Positions 32,178 through 41,501 are shown, numbered from the stretch's first letter. The stretch: 48,989 bases of DNA from SIG672 sp045535095 (GCA_045535095.1 JAZSKY010000058.1:1-48989); one strand, 5' to 3'. Made by a program: numbers and translations. Notes: generated from the sequence alone by a model not told the origin.

Positions 32178-33344
32178 TCAAATCTCGGGGATTACAACCT
32201 CAACCTCGTGTCCGCACTTAGAGGACTTGACGATATGGTCGATAATAGCCTGATTGTAAAGGATCTCGCTCGAGGGAACGGGAGCCTTTCCGCCCTTCTT
32301 GATAGCATCAAGGAAGGAGCGGAGCTTGTGATAGAACTCGCCCTCCTTGGGAGCTGCCTGCATCGGGATCTCGGTAGCAACGCCGAGTCCGGAGCCTTCC
32401 ATATTGTGGTAGATCTTGAGAGGTCCGCCGATAGTACCGTTCCAGCACTCGGTAGAGGGGATACGGAGCGATCCCTTGGTACCCATAATGATAGTGTCAC
32501 CGGGGGTGTCGAGGTGCATCGCCCAAGCAATACGGAAGTCGAGAATTATGCCGCCCTCGAGACGGATAAGTCCGCCTGCGAAATCGTCAACCTCGAAGAT
32601 ATCTGCATACTCTGCAGGCTTGTTCTGAGTGGTCCAGTATTCAGGATCCTTGCCGAAATAGTCGGTAGTGAATCCCGAAACGGTGAGAGGCTTCGGATAA
32701 CCGAGAGCGTTAAGAACCATATCGAGCGAGTAGCATCCGATGTCTGCCATAGCGCCGATACCTGCGGTCTTATCCTCAATGAAGGTAGTACCGAAGGGAG
32801 TGGGGATACCTCTGCGGCGTCCGCCACCGGTCTGAATGTAGTATATCTTACCAAGCTGACCGGACTGAACGATCTTCTTGATGAGACGCATATTGGGATT
32901 GAATCTGGGCTGGAATCCGATAGAAAGGATCTTTCCGCTCTTTCTCTCGGCTCTGATGCACTCAACTGCCTCCTCGGTGGTTACGGTGAAGGGCTTTTCG
33001 AGCATTACGTGTACGCCGTGCTCGAGCGCGTCGATAGCGCAGGGTGCGTGCTGACGGTTGTAGGTACAGATGCAAACTGCATCAAGCTCCTCAGCCTCGA
33101 GCATCTCGTGTCCGCTGAGGTAGCATCTTGCGTCCTCCTTGCCGAACTTCTTCATGAACTTTTCAGCCTTGCCGGGGATAAGGTCTGCGCCCGCAACGAC
33201 CTCAACGTCGGGCATCTTGAGAAGCTGAGTCATGTGAGCCTCTGCTATCCAACCCGTTCCTATAATTCCCACCTTGAGCTTAGTGCTTGCGTCGATAGTG
33301 ACGACGCTCTGGTCTTCCTTGAATGCGTCAAGAATGTTTGCCAT
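32178..33344 (-). CDS. Gfo/Idh/MocA family oxidoreductase (first copy)
   Basis: 388 aa from the chosen ATG 33344 (MANILDAFKED), which has AAGGAGA; the longer frame to 33419 adds residues with no ribosome binding site. Rossmann GIIGTGWIAEAHM, EKP in HVMLEKPFTV, then GGGRRRGIPTPFG and GAMADIGCYSLDMVL in the substrate domain. First gene of the operon. With the isomerase-like partners it suggests oxidation of a sugar hydroxyl followed by isomerisation or elimination; the exact sugar is not visible. Confidence 0.9.
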   Translation of the reverse strand: MANILDAFKEDQSVVTIDASTKLKVGIIGTGWIAEAHMTQLLKMPDVEVVAGADLIPGKAEKFMKKFGKEDARCYLSGHEMLEAEELDAVCICTYNRQHAPCAIDALEHGVHVMLEKPFTVTTEEAVECIRAERKSGKILSIGFQPRFNPNMRLIKKIVQSGQLGKIYYIQTGGGRRRGIPTPFGTTFIEDKTAGIGAMADIGCYSLDMVLNALGYPKPLTVSGFTTDYFGKDPEYWTTQNKPAEYADIFEVDDFAGGLIRLEGGIILDFRIAWAMHLDTPGDTIIMGTKGSLRIPSTECWNGTIGGPLKIYHNMEGSGLGVATEIPMQAAPKEGEFYHKLRSFLDAIKKGGKAPVPSSEILYNQAIIDHIVKSSKCGHEVEVVIPEI

Positions 33345-33384
33345 AACTTGATTCTCCTTGGGTGTAAAAATAAGATTCTGTATT

Positions 33385-33506
33385 ATATTGACAACTCGCA
33401 AAACATCTGTTATAATCAAAATGTCAATATCGTACTATAAATATTATAATCGCATTTAAAGAGCGTTTCTACAACTATATTGACCTATTCTTATACAAAA
33501 TTGACA
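33385..33506. promoter_or_regulatory. Cluster of TTGAC half-sites in the divergent control region
   Basis: ATATTGACA at 33385-33393, its inverse TGTCAATAT at 33422-33430, ATATTGACC at 33477-33485 and AATTGACA ending 33506. The first two form an inverted repeat around the core promoter. Candidate operators for the divergent AraC regulator; not proven, since the first copy is also a -35 box. Confidence 0.4.
33388..33416 (+). promoter_or_regulatory. Consensus promoter toward the araC-type gene
   Basis: TTGACA 33388-33393, 17-base spacer, TATAAT 33411-33416; leader about 125 bases. On the minus strand a TATAAT at 33386-33381 has a poor -35, as expected for an activated operon promoter. Confidence 0.75.
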
Positions 33507-33546
33507 TTTGTATAGTATTTTATCCCGTAAAGGAGGCCTGTGCTTG

Positions 33547-34410
33547 ATGAAAAATGAAATAGTGGCTGCGAGCCTTCCGCATACAAGAGTGCGTATATCG
33601 TATCAGAAAACGCCGAGCGACTACCTCTGCAACGTTCATCTTCACGATGAGATAGAGCTTCTTCGCGTTGTGCAGGGACGGCTGAAATGCTCGGTCGGAG
33701 ACGAGCTTTACTCGGCAACGGCGGGCGACGTTATCTTCGTCAACTCGAGAGTCCCACACGCCGTAATGTGCGACGGAGAAAGGAGCGAGCAGATACTCGT
33801 TCAGTACAAAATAGACGATTTCGTATATAACTCGAGAAGTAAGATAGGAACGGTCCTTGCGCGTTTTTCCGAATATAGCGACAGACAGTGCTTCGTTATC
33901 ACAGACTGCCCCGAGCTTTGCGCGAGCATAGACTCGATGCACAGAGAATTTGTCAGCAGGGAAATAGGCTGTGAGGAATATATCAAGTCGGGGATATATT
34001 CAAGCGTTGCATGCCTTATCAGACGAAGAGTAATAGAAAATAACAGTAAGATACTCGCTAATCCGAATATAATAAAGATAATGCCCGCACTCGAATATAT
34101 CGACGAGAATTACGCAAAGGATATTTCTCTTGAGGATATAAGCGGAATACTTAACATAAATCCCTCGTATTTCTGCCGTCTTTTCAAAACGGCAACGGGT
34201 GCGAGCTTTTGCGAATATCTCAACTTCGTTCGCATAAGTAAATCGGAGAAGCTCTTCAAATCGAGCGATCGCAGTATTATGGAAATAGCGATGGACGTTG
34301 GATTTTCGTCTGTCACCTATTTCAACAGAATGTTCAAAAAGGTCAAGGGCTGTACGCCCAGCGTTTACAGAAAGGCGCAGAATACGAGCGTTTCGGGTGA
34401 AATAATATGA
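33547..34410 (+). CDS. AraC family transcriptional regulator
   Basis: 287 aa. N-terminal cupin sensor (HLHDEIELLRVVQGRLKC, GDVIFVNSRVPHAV), then two helix-turn-helix units at about 190-280: DISLEDISGILNINPSYFCRLFK and SIMEIAMDVGFSSVTYFNRMFKKVKG. Probably senses a sugar and activates the divergent Gfo/Idh-isomerase operon and perhaps its own operon. Start ATG 33547; TTG 33544 one codon earlier is also possible behind AAAGGAGG. Overlaps the next gene by 4 bases. Confidence 0.93.
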   Translation: MKNEIVAASLPHTRVRISYQKTPSDYLCNVHLHDEIELLRVVQGRLKCSVGDELYSATAGDVIFVNSRVPHAVMCDGERSEQILVQYKIDDFVYNSRSKIGTVLARFSEYSDRQCFVITDCPELCASIDSMHREFVSREIGCEEYIKSGIYSSVACLIRRRVIENNSKILANPNIIKIMPALEYIDENYAKDISLEDISGILNINPSYFCRLFKTATGASFCEYLNFVRISKSEKLFKSSDRSIMEIAMDVGFSSVTYFNRMFKKVKGCTPSVYRKAQNTSVSGEII

Positions 34411-35213
34411 ATTTAAGCGAAAAAAAGCTGTTTCTTCTTGATATGGACGGCACGCTCTATCTCGGTAACAGACTTTTTGATAAAACCACCGATTTTCTCG
34501 CTCTTGTCAAGGAAAATGGAGCAAAATATATGTTTTTGACGAACAATTCGTCAAAAAGTGCGGACGCCTACGTCGAAAAGCTTGGAAAGCTCGGAATCGA
34601 CTCTGAGCCGAGCGAATTTTTCACGTCAACCGAGGCAACGATCTCCTATCTCTTAAAAAACGGATACAAGGAAAAGAAGATATACGCGCTCGGTACAGAG
34701 TCCTTTAAAAAGCAGCTTTACGAGGCGGGACTAAACATTACCGATACTTACGCAGAGGATATTTTGGTCCTTCTTTGCGCGTTTGACACCGAGCTGACCT
34801 TTAAAAAGCTGGACGATGCGTCGAGGCTTCTTTTTGGCGGAGCAGAGTTCATCGCAACCCACCCCGATCTCGTTTGTCCTACCGAATACGGAAGCGTCCC
34901 CGACTGCGGACTCTTTTGCAATATGCTTACTGTGGCAAGCGAAAAAGAGCCGAGAGTTATCGGAAAACCGAAGCCCGAAATGGTGTACGCCGCGATGGAA
35001 AAATGCGGTGCGCGTCCTGAGGAAACGGTGATGATCGGCGACAGGATATATACCGATATTGCCTGCGGAGTCAATGCAGGGATAGATACGATTCTCGTCC
35101 TCTCGGGCGAGACCACCGCAGAAGACGCGGCAACAAGCGATATAAAACCGACCGTTATATGTGAAAACATAAAAGAAATATACGAAAAGTATCTCGGAAA
35201 GGAAGAACTGTAA
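34407..35213 (+). CDS. HAD-IIA hydrolase, NagD/phosphatase-like
   Basis: 268 aa, cytosolic phosphatase of the NagD / p-nitrophenylphosphatase type. Motif I LLDMDGTLYLG (two Asp), motif II FLTNNSSK, the C2 cap in the middle, motif III IGKPKPEM (Lys) and motif IV MIGDRIYTDIACG. Substrate unknown; could dephosphorylate a sugar phosphate or glycerol phosphate produced in this locus. Second gene in the araC-HAD-MFS-GDPD operon. Confidence 0.92.
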   Translation: MNLSEKKLFLLDMDGTLYLGNRLFDKTTDFLALVKENGAKYMFLTNNSSKSADAYVEKLGKLGIDSEPSEFFTSTEATISYLLKNGYKEKKIYALGTESFKKQLYEAGLNITDTYAEDILVLLCAFDTELTFKKLDDASRLLFGGAEFIATHPDLVCPTEYGSVPDCGLFCNMLTVASEKEPRVIGKPKPEMVYAAMEKCGARPEETVMIGDRIYTDIACGVNAGIDTILVLSGETTAEDAATSDIKPTVICENIKEIYEKYLGKEEL

Positions 35214-35214
35214 T

Positions 35215-36612
35215 ATGAAGCTCAATACAAAAAGAACGGTACTTATCGGATTTGCCTTTATGGCGATCTGCGCATTCTGGCAACTTTACGATACCGTTGT
35301 CCCCCTGCTGCTCAAATACACCTTCGGAGTAAAGGACGAGGTAACTGTGGGTACCATTATGGCACTCGACAACGTCTTTGCCCTCTTTATGCTCCCCCTC
35401 TTCGGCGCTCTGTCCGACAGAACGCACACTAAAATAGGAAAGAGAATGCCCTATATCGTTCTCGGCACTATGGCGGCAGTCGTCTTTATGATGTTTATGC
35501 CGATAGCCGCAGGAAAGGAAAATATCATTCTCTTTATCGCGGCTCTCTTCCTTGCACTCGTTGCAATGAGCACCTTCCGCTCGCCTGCCGTATCGCTGAT
35601 GCCCGACGTTACACCCAAGCCCCTTCGCTCAAAGGGTAACGCGATCATCAACCTTATGGGATCTGTCGGCGGACTTATCACGCTTGTTCTTCTTATGGTG
35701 CTTGACACCTCGAAATACAGCTACACCTGCCCGATGGGACATACTGCCGAAAACCTCGGAAGCGGCGTTCAGGACGTTACGTGCAAGTCGTGCGGAATTA
35801 CCTATACGGGTATAAACGAAAGCCTTACGAGAATCAATCCCGACTACACCCTCGTTTTTGCGATACTTGCCGCAATTATGGTGATCTCGGCGCTCGTTAT
35901 CTTCATTTTCGTTAAGGAAAACAAGTTCGTTGCCGAGAGAGAAGCCTTTGAAAAGGCAAACGGCATTTCGGACGACGAGAGTGAGGAAAGTGGCAAAAAG
36001 ATGCCCAAGGAGGTAAGACGAAGCCTTACGTTTATGCTTCTCTCGGTAGCCTTCTGGTATATGGGATATAACGCGGTAACGTCGGCATTTTCGAGATATT
36101 CGGTAGAGGTCTGGCGCCTCACCGACACGGGTACGTCCAAGTGCCTTATGGTCGCTATGGGAGTCGCGCTCGTCGCCTTCGTTCCGATCGGTATAATCTC
36201 GAGCAAGATAGGCAGAAAAAAGACGATCCTCGCAGGAGTCCTTCTCCTTGCCTTCTCCTTCCTCGTTGCAGGATTTTGCAAGTTTGACTGGTACATAAAC
36301 GTCCTTTTCGGACTCGTCGGTATCGCGTGGGCGGCAATAAACGTCAACTCCTTCCCGATGGTCGTTGAGATGAGCCGCGGAAGCGACATCGGAAAATATA
36401 CGGGATACTACTACACCTTCTCGATGGCGGCGCAGGTAATTACCCCCGTCCTTTCGGGCGTTTTCCTCAATATTGACTATAAGTTCCTATTCCCGTACGC
36501 AACCGTCTGCGTGCTTTGCTCGTTCGTTACTATGCTTCTCGTCAAGCACGGTGACAGCAAGATCGACACAAAGGAGGCTATGATGGAGGCGCTTGCAGGA
36601 GGAGACGACTGA
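35215..36612 (+). CDS. MFS transporter with CxxxH-CxxC loop
   Basis: 465 aa, about 12 membrane helices, of the MFS / glycoside-cation symporter type (SDRTHTKIGKRMPYI after helix 2, FRSPAVSLMPDVTPKPLRSKGNAI after helix 4). Between helices 5 and 6 there is an insert with C172, H176, C190 and C193 (TCPMGH and CKSCG), looking like a small zinc ribbon. Probably imports the sugar or glycoside used by the divergent operon. One base after the HAD stop; overlaps the next start by one base. Confidence 0.9.
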   Translation: MKLNTKRTVLIGFAFMAICAFWQLYDTVVPLLLKYTFGVKDEVTVGTIMALDNVFALFMLPLFGALSDRTHTKIGKRMPYIVLGTMAAVVFMMFMPIAAGKENIILFIAALFLALVAMSTFRSPAVSLMPDVTPKPLRSKGNAIINLMGSVGGLITLVLLMVLDTSKYSYTCPMGHTAENLGSGVQDVTCKSCGITYTGINESLTRINPDYTLVFAILAAIMVISALVIFIFVKENKFVAEREAFEKANGISDDESEESGKKMPKEVRRSLTFMLLSVAFWYMGYNAVTSAFSRYSVEVWRLTDTGTSKCLMVAMGVALVAFVPIGIISSKIGRKKTILAGVLLLAFSFLVAGFCKFDWYINVLFGLVGIAWAAINVNSFPMVVEMSRGSDIGKYTGYYYTFSMAAQVITPVLSGVFLNIDYKFLFPYATVCVLCSFVTMLLVKHGDSKIDTKEAMMEALAGGDD

Positions 36613-37448
36613 TGCTCGTTTTTCTTGCGGTAATACTTTCGCTTTCTCTTATCCTTCTCGTGGGATATATTTTCGCGCTCGCGCCTGCAAAAAGAAAGCA
36701 TCCTCTCACGTCCGAGATAAAAAAGTACAGATACGCGCACAGAGGACTCTTTTCGAGTGAAAAGAAAGTACCCGAAAACTCGCTTGCGGCGTTCAGGGCG
36801 GCAATAGAAAAGGGCTACGGATTTGAGCTGGACGTTCATCTTACCGCCGATAAAAAGCTCGCCGTCGTACACGACGGTTCGCTTAAAAGAACGGCAGGTG
36901 CGGACGTCACCGTTTACACCTCGACCTATGATGAGATCTCGAAATACTCTCTCGAGGGCACGGACGAAAAAGTGCCGCAGCTGCGCGAAGTTTTGGCGCT
37001 GAATGACGGCAGAGTCCCTATGGTTATCGAGCTGAAGGTTGACAAGGGAAACGCTAACGCGCTCGTTTGCGCAGTCCTTGACGAGCTGAAGAATTACAGC
37101 GGACTTTACTGCATAGAATCCTTCTATCCCGACGCGCTTATTTCGCTCAGAAAGCGCGCGCCCGAGATAATGCGCGGACAGCTTTCTTGCGACGTTCGGA
37201 GAGAGGATAAATCCTTCTCGAAAATCAAGAATTTCGTACTTGAAAATCTGCTTACGAACTTCCTTACAAGACCCGATTTCATAGCGTATGCACACGAGGA
37301 CAGAGACCTTTATTCCTTCTCGCTGTGCAAGGCTCTCTGGCGTCCGACCGAATTTTACTGGACGGTAAGAGACGAAAAAACGCTTGAAATTATCGAGAAT
37401 ATGAACGCAGGAGTTATATTCGACTCGTTCGTGCCAAACGAAAAATAA
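36612..37448 (+). CDS. Glycerophosphodiester phosphodiesterase
   Basis: 278 aa. One N-terminal membrane segment (about 2-22), then a GDPD barrel: YAHRGLF (catalytic His, Arg), PENSLAAF, ELDVHLTADKKLAVVHDGSL (Glu-Asp and catalytic His) and VIELKV. Cleaves glycerophosphodiesters to glycerol-3-phosphate and alcohol. Membrane anchored, active site probably in the cytosol or outside depending on helix orientation. Last gene of the operon; terminator follows. Confidence 0.93.
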   Translation: MLVFLAVILSLSLILLVGYIFALAPAKRKHPLTSEIKKYRYAHRGLFSSEKKVPENSLAAFRAAIEKGYGFELDVHLTADKKLAVVHDGSLKRTAGADVTVYTSTYDEISKYSLEGTDEKVPQLREVLALNDGRVPMVIELKVDKGNANALVCAVLDELKNYSGLYCIESFYPDALISLRKRAPEIMRGQLSCDVRREDKSFSKIKNFVLENLLTNFLTRPDFIAYAHEDRDLYSFSLCKALWRPTEFYWTVRDEKTLEIIENMNAGVIFDSFVPNEK

Positions 37449-37451
37449 AAT

Positions 37452-37479
37452 AAAAAAGCACCGCTCAGCGGTGTTTTTT
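37452..37479 (+). terminator. Terminator after the glycerophosphodiesterase gene
   Basis: CACCGC/GCGGTG stem with loop TCA, flanked by A6 and T6. A second palindrome TGTTTATC-TAC-GATAAACA follows. Confidence 0.85.
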
Positions 37480-37511
37480 GTTTATCTACGATAAACAGTC
37501 GCAAAAAACAT

Positions 37512-37540
37512 TTGACAAATAACTTATCTTATGATATAAT
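37512..37540 (+). promoter_or_regulatory. Consensus promoter of the GH24-dockerin gene
   Basis: TTGACA 37512-37517, 17-base spacer, TATAAT 37535-37540, 62 bases before the ATG. Confidence 0.9.
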
Positions 37541-37602
37541 CGGTGTAAAGTGGTGAAAAAGGCGCTAAAACAGAATTTTACAAGAAAGGAGCGGTCGCAT
37601 TT

Positions 37603-39960
37603 ATGAAAAAAATACTCTGCGTAGTACTTATCGCGCTTATGGTCATTCAGCCGTGCGCAGGTCTTGCTTATGCAAATGAAGTGAATACAGTCGAGACCAC
37701 CGAGGAAGAGTTCGTTCCGATGCAGCTCAGCTCCTTTGGTCTTGAAATGATAAAATCCTTTGAGGGCTTTGACGTTTATCCGTACTGGGATTACAGCCAG
37801 TGGACCGTCGGATACGGAACTTCCTGCGGAACTGATAAAAATACATATCCTTCTCAGTACGCAGACGGTATCACCGAGGTCGAGGCAACGGCTCTTATGC
37901 TTGAAAAAATGACATCGTACGTAAATGCGGTCAACAATTTCATCAAGAGCTACGAAATAAAGCTTAACCAGAATCAGTTTGATGCGCTCGTCAGCTTCTC
38001 CTATAACTGCGGAGCGTACGTGTGGAATAAAACGCTTGACGATTTCACTCTCAAGCGCCTTCTCGTTGAGGGCAACTGGAACGAGGGCGAAATAACCGAG
38101 GCCTTTCTTATGTGGGTCAAGGCAGGCGGTCAGGTATTGAACGCGCTCGTCAAGAGAAGAACTCGCGAGGCAGAGCTTTTCAATAGCGACCTTGATATTC
38201 AGGGTGAAAACGTGAAGCTTTATTTCGTTACCACGAATACGAGCGACCTTAACATCCGTCCAACTCCGGGATCGACCAAATATCTCGGCGCTGTCAAAAA
38301 CACGATAATAATACCGGTTACCGAATTTTCAAGCGACGGAAAATGGGCGTTCACTCCATACGGCGCGTATTTCGGTTGGGTCAGTACGAGCTATATAAAG
38401 CCTATTGAGGACGCAACTCCGATCGGGGAGGATATGCTCGACGCCCAGGGCGTTAAATACACTCTCGGATCAGATTTCAAAACGATAATCGCAGGAGTTC
38501 CGGGCGGCGCAAACGGAAATGCGCTCTACGACGGACTCGGAGACGGAAACGTCTATCTCGGAAGATACGTGAAATGCGGAGACTACGTTTATCAGCTTTC
38601 CGCAATAGCAGAAAAGGCGTTTTACAACAACAAGGATATAAAGACTATCTACATTCCCGATAGCGTAAAAACCATTCCCGAAAGCGCGTTTGCAGGTTCA
38701 TCTCTCCGGATGATATACTGCTCGGAGGGATCATACGCCGCGTCCTACGCCGACAGTCACGGAATTCCCCGTATGGAATACGCCTGCCGAAACGGACACA
38801 CGTATAATAACGCGATATGGAAAATAGTACGTGAGGTAAGCTGCACACAGGACGGACTCGAGGGTCTTTGCTGTGATAACTGCGGTTACGTCAGCGACAC
38901 GAGAGTATATAAAACGAAGCTCGGACACAAATATACCGAGGGCAAGTGGCAGACTGTGACCGCACTTGACTGCGTTACCGACCACGTTGAGGGCATTCTT
39001 TGCGAAAACTGCAAAGAGCCGAGAGAAACGAGAACGGTACAGAAGGCACCCGGACACAAATATACCGCAGGGCAGTACGTAACGGTCAGCAGCGCCGGCT
39101 GCGTAGAGGACGGACTCAGCGCGGTAATATGCTCGGTATGTGACACTCACGTTTCGACAAAGGTGATTCCTGCAACGGGTCATACGGCAGGGCAGTGGGA
39201 AACGGTTTCGGTCGTTGGCTGTAAGGTTGACGGAATCAGAATAAAGAGCTGTACCGTATGCGGAGATATGGTTGACGAGGAGATAACTCCTGCGCGCCAC
39301 ACCTTTGATGCAAATAAATGGGAGCAGACTCTGGCGCCTACCTGTACCAAGGACGGTGAAAGCGCGGTTATTTGCAGCGTCTGCGGAGAAAAGGTTAAAA
39401 CGAAGCCGATTTCGGCAACGGGACATAGCTTCGGAGAATGGTACGTCAAAACCTCGCCCACCTATCTCAAAGAGGGTGTTCTGAGGCGCGACTGCGGAAA
39501 ATGTACCTTCAACGAGAATAAGTCGATAGCCGTACTCAAGACAGAAATAGTCCATAGCGGACTTTCGCTTGATAGTAGCAAAAAGATCCTCGGCGGAATA
39601 ATTGTAAACACAAAGGTATCGGACGTTCTTGCTAAAATCGAGAATGCGTCCGACGTTAAGATAGTAAACAAGGACGGAAAGCGTCTTTTTGAGGACGATT
39701 TCATCGGCTCGGGATCGAGACTCGTTCTGTATGAAGGCTCAAGAGAGCTTCTTTCCTACTCGATAACGGTCAAGGGAGATGCGGACGGAAACGGACTTGC
39801 AAACGACTGGGACTGCATACTGCTCGGAAGATACCTTGCAGGCTGGGACGTCGATATCTGCCTCGAGGCACTCGACTTTGACAAAAACGGAGTCGTAAAC
39901 GACTGGGACGAGATACTTTTCAGCCGCTATCTTGCAAGCTGGGATATAAAACTTTGGTAA
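37603..39960 (+). CDS. Secreted GH24 lysozyme with SH3, LRR_5, CxxC repeats and dockerin
   Basis: 785 aa. Signal peptide 1-24 (cut after AYA). Phage-type lysozyme about 42-195 with the E-D-T triad at Glu54, Asp63 and Thr68 (SFEGF, WTVGYGT). SH3-like 205-267; one LRR_5-type module about 325-392. Six repeats of about 43 residues at 399-640, each opening GH-x-Y/F/A and closing with a C-x-x-C pair (C424-C427, C467-C470, C510-C513, C550-C553, C591-C594, C631-C634); the first five have a further Cys, the last has lost it. A dockerin type I pair closes the protein (725-785): DADGNGLANDWD and DFDKNGVVNDWD. It digests peptidoglycan outside the cell and is built to attach to a cohesin. Strong own promoter. 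Confidence 0.93.
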   Translation: MKKILCVVLIALMVIQPCAGLAYANEVNTVETTEEEFVPMQLSSFGLEMIKSFEGFDVYPYWDYSQWTVGYGTSCGTDKNTYPSQYADGITEVEATALMLEKMTSYVNAVNNFIKSYEIKLNQNQFDALVSFSYNCGAYVWNKTLDDFTLKRLLVEGNWNEGEITEAFLMWVKAGGQVLNALVKRRTREAELFNSDLDIQGENVKLYFVTTNTSDLNIRPTPGSTKYLGAVKNTIIIPVTEFSSDGKWAFTPYGAYFGWVSTSYIKPIEDATPIGEDMLDAQGVKYTLGSDFKTIIAGVPGGANGNALYDGLGDGNVYLGRYVKCGDYVYQLSAIAEKAFYNNKDIKTIYIPDSVKTIPESAFAGSSLRMIYCSEGSYAASYADSHGIPRMEYACRNGHTYNNAIWKIVREVSCTQDGLEGLCCDNCGYVSDTRVYKTKLGHKYTEGKWQTVTALDCVTDHVEGILCENCKEPRETRTVQKAPGHKYTAGQYVTVSSAGCVEDGLSAVICSVCDTHVSTKVIPATGHTAGQWETVSVVGCKVDGIRIKSCTVCGDMVDEEITPARHTFDANKWEQTLAPTCTKDGESAVICSVCGEKVKTKPISATGHSFGEWYVKTSPTYLKEGVLRRDCGKCTFNENKSIAVLKTEIVHSGLSLDSSKKILGGIIVNTKVSDVLAKIENASDVKIVNKDGKRLFEDDFIGSGSRLVLYEGSRELLSYSITVKGDADGNGLANDWDCILLGRYLAGWDVDICLEALDFDKNGVVNDWDEILFSRYLASWDIKLW

Positions 39961-39966
39961 AACTCG

Positions 39967-39995
39967 TTGACAAAACGAAAAAAAGACTGTATAAT
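39967..39995 (+). promoter_or_regulatory. Consensus promoter of proS
   Basis: TTGACA 39967-39972, 17-base spacer, TATAAT 39990-39995, only 42 bases from the ATG, so no T-box fits. Confidence 0.9.
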
Positions 39996-40037
39996 TATAG
40001 GGTTAATAAAGATACCCGTTAAAGAAAGGCATTAAAA

Positions 40038-41480
40038 ATGGCAAAGGATAATAAGAAGGCGGTGTCCGAAATTACCGCAATGGACGTTGATTTCGCACAG
40101 TGGTACACCGACGTTGTAAAAAAGGCAGAGCTTGTAGATTATTCGGGAGTTAAGGGCTGTATGATCATTCGCCCTTACGGATACGCTATCTGGGAGAATA
40201 TACAGAGCGATCTTGACAGACGCTTCAAGGAGCTTGGTCACGAGAACGTATATATGCCCATGTTCATTCCCGAAAGCCTGCTTCAGAAGGAAAAGGATCA
40301 CGTTGCGGGATTTGCTCCCGAGTGCGCGATAGTCACTATCGGAGGACAGAACACTCTTTCCGAGCGTCTCATCGTCCGCCCGACCTCTGAGACTCTTTTC
40401 TGCGATCACTATAAGAACATAATTCACTCTTACCGCGACCTCCCCAAGCTTTATAACCAGTGGTGCAGCGTTGTAAGATGGGAAAAGACTACCCGTCCCT
40501 TCCTCCGTACCTCCGAGTTCCTCTGGCAGGAGGGCCACACTATGCACGCTACCGAGGACGAGGCAAGAGAAGAGACCCTTCAGATGCTTAAATGCTACGA
40601 GGACTTTTACAGAGAAACTCTCGCTATCCCTGCTATCTGCGGTAAAAAGACCGATAAGGAAAAGTTTGCAGGCGCAGTCGAGACCTACACTATCGAGCCT
40701 ATGATGCACAACGGCGTTGCGCTTCAGGGCGGAACCTCTCACTATTTCGGAGACGGCTTTGCAAAGGCGTTCGACATCACCTTCACCGATAAGGAAAACA
40801 AGGTTTGCTATCCGCATCAGACCTCGTGGGGCGTTTCTACGAGAATGATCGGTGCTATAATCATGACCCACGGAGACGATAACGGACTTATCCTTCCTCC
40901 GAAGGTAGCTCCCGTTCAGGTCGTGATGATCCCGGTTGCACAGCACAAGCCCGGAGTACTTGAAAAGGCAGACGAGATAAAGAGACTTCTCGCAAAGAAT
41001 TTCAGAGTAAAGCTCGACGATTCGGACAACTCCGCAGGCTGGAAGTTCAGCGAATATGAGATGAAGGGCGTGCCCGTACGTCTCGAGATCGGTCCTCGCG
41101 ACATCGAGAACAATTCCTGCGTGCTCGTTTCCCGTGTTACCGGCGAAAAGACCTTCGTTTCGCTTGATAACGTTGTTGAAGAGGTCGGCAAGATGCTTGA
41201 AAAGGTACACAGCGAGCTTTACAACAGAGCGCTTGAAAACCTTAAGAACAAGCTGTCCACCGCTCATAACTACGACGAGTTCCTTGATATTGCCGAGAAT
41301 CGTCCCGGATTTATCCGCGCTATGTGGTGTGGTGATTCCGAGTGCGAGGATAAGCTCAAGGAGGTCACGGGCGGCGTTAAGTCGAGATGTATTCCCTTTG
41401 AGGAAGAGAGTGTTTCGGACACCTGCGTATGCTGCGGAAAGAAAGCAAAGCACATGGTAGTCTGGGGCAGACAGTATTAA
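40038..41480 (+). CDS. proS: Prolyl-tRNA synthetase (archaeal/eukaryotic-like form)
   Basis: Charges tRNA-Pro with proline. 480 aa, the short form without the bacterial editing insert. Class II motifs: VRPTSETL (motif 2 region), RWEKTTRPFLRTSEFLWQEGHTMHA, and GTSHYFGDGFAKAF, with motif 3 in QTSWGVSTRMIGAIIM. The anticodon-binding domain follows (VAPVQVVMIPV, RLEIGPRDIE), and a C-terminal zinc-binding domain ends in CVCCGK and the family's terminal Tyr. Own promoter and terminator. Confidence 0.96.
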   Translation: MAKDNKKAVSEITAMDVDFAQWYTDVVKKAELVDYSGVKGCMIIRPYGYAIWENIQSDLDRRFKELGHENVYMPMFIPESLLQKEKDHVAGFAPECAIVTIGGQNTLSERLIVRPTSETLFCDHYKNIIHSYRDLPKLYNQWCSVVRWEKTTRPFLRTSEFLWQEGHTMHATEDEAREETLQMLKCYEDFYRETLAIPAICGKKTDKEKFAGAVETYTIEPMMHNGVALQGGTSHYFGDGFAKAFDITFTDKENKVCYPHQTSWGVSTRMIGAIIMTHGDDNGLILPPKVAPVQVVMIPVAQHKPGVLEKADEIKRLLAKNFRVKLDDSDNSAGWKFSEYEMKGVPVRLEIGPRDIENNSCVLVSRVTGEKTFVSLDNVVEEVGKMLEKVHSELYNRALENLKNKLSTAHNYDEFLDIAENRPGFIRAMWCGDSECEDKLKEVTGGVKSRCIPFEEESVSDTCVCCGKKAKHMVVWGRQY

Positions 41481-41501
41481 AATAAAATTCATATATAAAT
41501 T

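Noticed and set aside
39961..40037. T-box riboswitch before proS
   Set aside because: Only 42 bases separate the -10 from the ATG, too short for a T-box, and no specifier hairpin is seen.
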